From Oscillospiraceae bacterium (lineage in GTDB: Bacteria; Bacillota; Clostridia; Oscillospirales; Acutalibacteraceae): a DNA stretch of 8,455 nt. The translations under genes were made by a program, and so were the position numbers. The notes under the pieces are model-generated. The model was not told the DNA's origin. It worked only from the letters and a program-made list of their open reading frames with translations, and did no database searches. Location of the stretch: positions 3,899 to 12,353 of the forward strand of contig JAHZCM010000057.1 in the NCBI GenBank assembly GCA_019422905.1. The letters are read 5' to 3'. Each line of letters begins with the position of its first letter. The first letter of the stretch is position 1. Below, in pieces: positions 6,782 to 8,455 of the stretch.

Positions 6782-7429
6782 TCAGGTTTCACCGCCGAAC
6801 CGAAACGCGCAGTCCGTATTTTCGCAGGACTGGCATTTGCGGTAGCTGCATGCCGGCGTATCGGTTACGCCGATCACCGCCGTTACGGATTTGAACGGCA
6901 CCATCAAAAGCGTACCCGTCAGCGTGACGCCGATGCGCTTTTCGCATTCCAGCCGCGAAAAAATCTCCCGCTGGCTCTCAAGCGCGAAATCGCCGTAGCC
7001 CGGCGAAAAGCGCGGCCTGAGATACAGCCCGTCCCGCGCCTCGGCCTCTGCGATTCCCGCCTGCATCTCGTCGCAGTAATCCTCGATCAGCGCGTTGCAA
7101 ACCGCGTGCGCTACCGTGCCCCGGGCCATGTCCAGCGCGGAAAGCCGCCGGATGGCCATATCCGCCTGCACGCCGAGCGTCGCTGCAAAGAGATATGCCG
7201 CCGTGCAGCCGCGCAGATGGCGGGCCAACTTCACACTCTGAATCGTCCAGCCGTCCAGCTTCACCGCATCCTCCGTGACGGAGGCCGCATAGCGCTTATA
7301 CACGCATTTCGGCGTAAGCGTGTTTAAAAAATTTTCTCCGATTTCCTGCACGGCGCGCGCCGTCTGCGCATCCGCGGGCCTGCCGCGAAAGCCGAGATAG
7401 CGCAGCGCCTCCCGCTCATTCAGCCGCAT
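6782..7429 (-). CDS. Free-standing methionine synthase reactivation-domain protein (Met_synt_B12-like)
   Basis: The 215-residue protein resembles the C-terminal activation domain of long MetH proteins, which binds S-adenosylmethionine and re-methylates cobalamin that has become oxidised. The conserved segment RPRFSPGYGD (138-147) matches the region involved in SAM binding in this family. LMVPFKSVTAVIG (175-187) is also typical. A homologous split arrangement is known in Thermotoga maritima. The C-terminus holds four cysteines, C194, C199, C202 and C207, in CSYRKCQSCENTDC, which suggests a metal or Fe-S site not present in E. coli MetH. The gene overlaps the end of metF by 14 bases (7416-7429) and has no good ribosome binding site of its own, so translation is probably coupled to metF. 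It is followed directly by the MetH that lacks this domain, which supports its role strongly. Confidence 0.88.
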   Translation of the reverse strand: MRLNEREALRYLGFRGRPADAQTARAVQEIGENFLNTLTPKCVYKRYAASVTEDAVKLDGWTIQSVKLARHLRGCTAAYLFAATLGVQADMAIRRLSALDMARGTVAHAVCNALIEDYCDEMQAGIAEAEARDGLYLRPRFSPGYGDFALESQREIFSRLECEKRIGVTLTGTLLMVPFKSVTAVIGVTDTPACSYRKCQSCENTDCAFRFGGET

Positions 7430-8288
7430 AGCCGTCGATGATCTTGGAAAGATTCGTCATGATACTGCCCGCAACATCCGGATGGTTCATCGTATAGATG
7501 TGGATGTGGGTGACGTCATTCGCGATCAGGTCGATGATCTGCTCCGTAGCATAGGCAATGCCGGCCTGCTTCATCGCTTCGGGATTGTCGGCAAAGCGGT
7601 CCACGATTGCGCGGAAGCGCGGCGGCATCACGGAATTGGACAGGCTCATCGTGCGCTTGATCTGCTTCGCGTTTGTGACCGGCATGATGCCCGCAATAAC
7701 CGGCACGTCCACACCGTTTTTCAGGAGCTTGAACATGTAATTGTACAGGACATTGTTGTCGAAAAACATCTGCGTCGTCAGGAATTCGCAGCCGCTCTCC
7801 ACCTTGCGGCGCACGCCCTCGATATCCGCCGCGCTGTTATAGGACTCCGGATGTCCCTCCGGATAGCATGCGCCGCCGATGCAGAAATCGCCCGTACGGC
7901 GGATTTCCTCTATCAGGTCGCTCGCATGGGGGAAGATCTCCGGCGCGGCCTGTCCCTGCGGGATATCGCCGCGCAGGGCAAGGATATTCTCGATGCCGCT
8001 CCTGCGCAAGGCCTCCAGCGACGCGCGCAGCTTTTCCTTATCCTGTCCCACACAGGTCAGATGTGCCAGCGCCGTAACGCCGCTTGCAAGCACCTCCTCC
8101 GCAACATGCAGCGTATTGTGGGAATTCGACCCGCCCGCGCCGTAGGTCACGCTCATAAAGGACGGCCTGTACGCCGCGATTGCGCGCACAATCTGCCGGG
8201 TATTGGCAAGCTCGCTACCGACCTTCGGCGGAAACAGCTCGCAGGAAACCGTAACCGCTTTTGTTTTCAAAATTTCTGATATTCTCAT
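7416..8288 (-). CDS. metF: 5,10-methylenetetrahydrofolate reductase
   Basis: MetF reduces 5,10-methylene-THF to 5-methyl-THF with a flavin cofactor, supplying the methyl donor for the MetH encoded two genes downstream. The 290-residue protein is the usual bacterial length and keeps the family landmarks: CELFPPK with the catalytic-type Glu17, SVTYGAGGS, LALRGDIP with Asp108, GGACYPEGHPES (about 138-149) and TQMFFDN (about 172-178). The GGS segment continues as NSHNTLH, where E. coli-type enzymes usually have a charged TRD/TRE stretch, a mild variation. The ATG at 8288 is preferred, with GGAG at 8303-8300 and 11 bases of spacing. A GTG at 8300 in the same frame would add 4 residues but abuts that site. 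It is the first gene of the metF, reactivation protein, metH operon, and its stop lies inside the next gene. Confidence 0.95.
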   Translation of the reverse strand: MRISEILKTKAVTVSCELFPPKVGSELANTRQIVRAIAAYRPSFMSVTYGAGGSNSHNTLHVAEEVLASGVTALAHLTCVGQDKEKLRASLEALRRSGIENILALRGDIPQGQAAPEIFPHASDLIEEIRRTGDFCIGGACYPEGHPESYNSAADIEGVRRKVESGCEFLTTQMFFDNNVLYNYMFKLLKNGVDVPVIAGIMPVTNAKQIKRTMSLSNSVMPPRFRAIVDRFADNPEAMKQAGIAYATEQIIDLIANDVTHIHIYTMNHPDVAGSIMTNLSKIIDGYAAE

Positions 8289-8325
8289 TGGATCTCGCAC
8301 TCCGTACGCTTTAGGATTTTATGTC

Positions 8326-8354
8326 ATTGTATCACGGCGCAGCGAAAATAGCAA
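8326..8354 (-). promoter_or_regulatory. Promoter of the metF-metH operon
   Basis: On the minus strand, TTGCTA (8354-8349) and TACAAT (8331-8326) are separated by exactly 17 bases. The -10 is also extended by TG (TGATACAAT). The predicted transcription start near 8319 gives a leader of about 30 bases before the metF ATG. That leaves no room for an SAM riboswitch or T-box, so any control must act elsewhere, for example through a protein operator upstream. Confidence 0.8.
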
Positions 8355-8359
8355 TTAAA

Positions 8360-8387
8360 ATCGGTAAATTCTTGTAAATCCATCGGT
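8360..8387. promoter_or_regulatory. Possible operator: phased direct repeats upstream of the metF promoter
   Basis: Given as plus-strand bases, ATCGGT occurs at 8360-8365 and 8382-8387 (22 bases apart), and GTAAAT occurs at 8364-8369 and 8374-8379 (10 bases apart). The spacings are near one and two helical turns, and the block lies directly upstream of the -35 element, a usual place for an activator. No known regulator motif is recognised, and short AT-rich repeats can arise by chance. Confidence 0.3.
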
Positions 8388-8455
8388 TTTCTATGTATAT
8401 AGATTAAAATCGAAACCACTGATAGACCGGCGGCTTGCTTAGGCCCCGGAAGGGC

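Noticed and set aside
4495..6894. A 799-codon open frame on the plus strand, antisense to metH
   Set aside because: It lies opposite a well-supported gene whose third-position GC bias removes stops from this frame. Its product is rich in Arg, His and Ala, resembles no family, and has no ribosome binding site or promoter.
7482..8279. A 265-codon open frame on the plus strand opposite metF
   Set aside because: It is a shadow of metF, with a His/Arg-rich product showing no recognisable motif.
8404..8455. A possible C-terminal tail (16 codons then TAA) of a minus-strand gene entering from the right edge
   Set aside because: It is too short to support. A second minus-strand frame is also open here, and no family can be recognised from this length.

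Overview
The window looks like chromosome of an anaerobic Clostridia-type Firmicute, probably an Oscillospirales/Ruminococcaceae-like gut lineage. This is inferred from moderately high GC, GGAGG-type ribosome binding sites, TATAAT-like promoters, rho-independent terminators, an Fe-S type PurF homologue and a split methionine synthase. I could not check taxonomy by database search.

Layout, plus strand. Bases 2-733 are the C-terminal part of an O-antigen ligase/polymerase-like membrane protein, closed by a strong terminator. After an extended -10 promoter comes an unusual PurF-like protein (867-2282). Its PRPP-binding phosphoribosyltransferase half and Fe-S cysteines look intact, but its glutaminase half has lost the N-terminal catalytic cysteine and the other glutamine-site residues. 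A terminator and a fresh promoter lead to a two-gene unit: an SGNH/GDSL hydrolase (2425-3099) and, 4 bases later, a small P-loop kinase-like protein (3104-3595).

A 104-base palindromic element (3601-3704) separates the two strands and probably ends transcription from both sides.

Layout, minus strand, read from right to left. A well-formed promoter at 8326-8354 drives metF (methylenetetrahydrofolate reductase), then a free-standing B12-methionine-synthase reactivation protein overlapping metF by 14 bases, then metH (homocysteine, folate and cobalamin modules without the C-terminal activation domain). Together they make methyl-THF, transfer its methyl group to homocysteine through cobalamin, and repair oxidised cobalamin. 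Downstream lies a GNAT acetyltransferase gene broken by a single-base frameshift in an A4 run. Repairing one base restores a normal 187-residue protein.

The observation most worth following is the PurF-like protein with an inactivated glutaminase domain. Next are the palindromic element and the split methionine synthase operon with its cysteine-rich reactivation protein. I saw no CRISPR array, insertion sequence, tRNA, rRNA or clear riboswitch.
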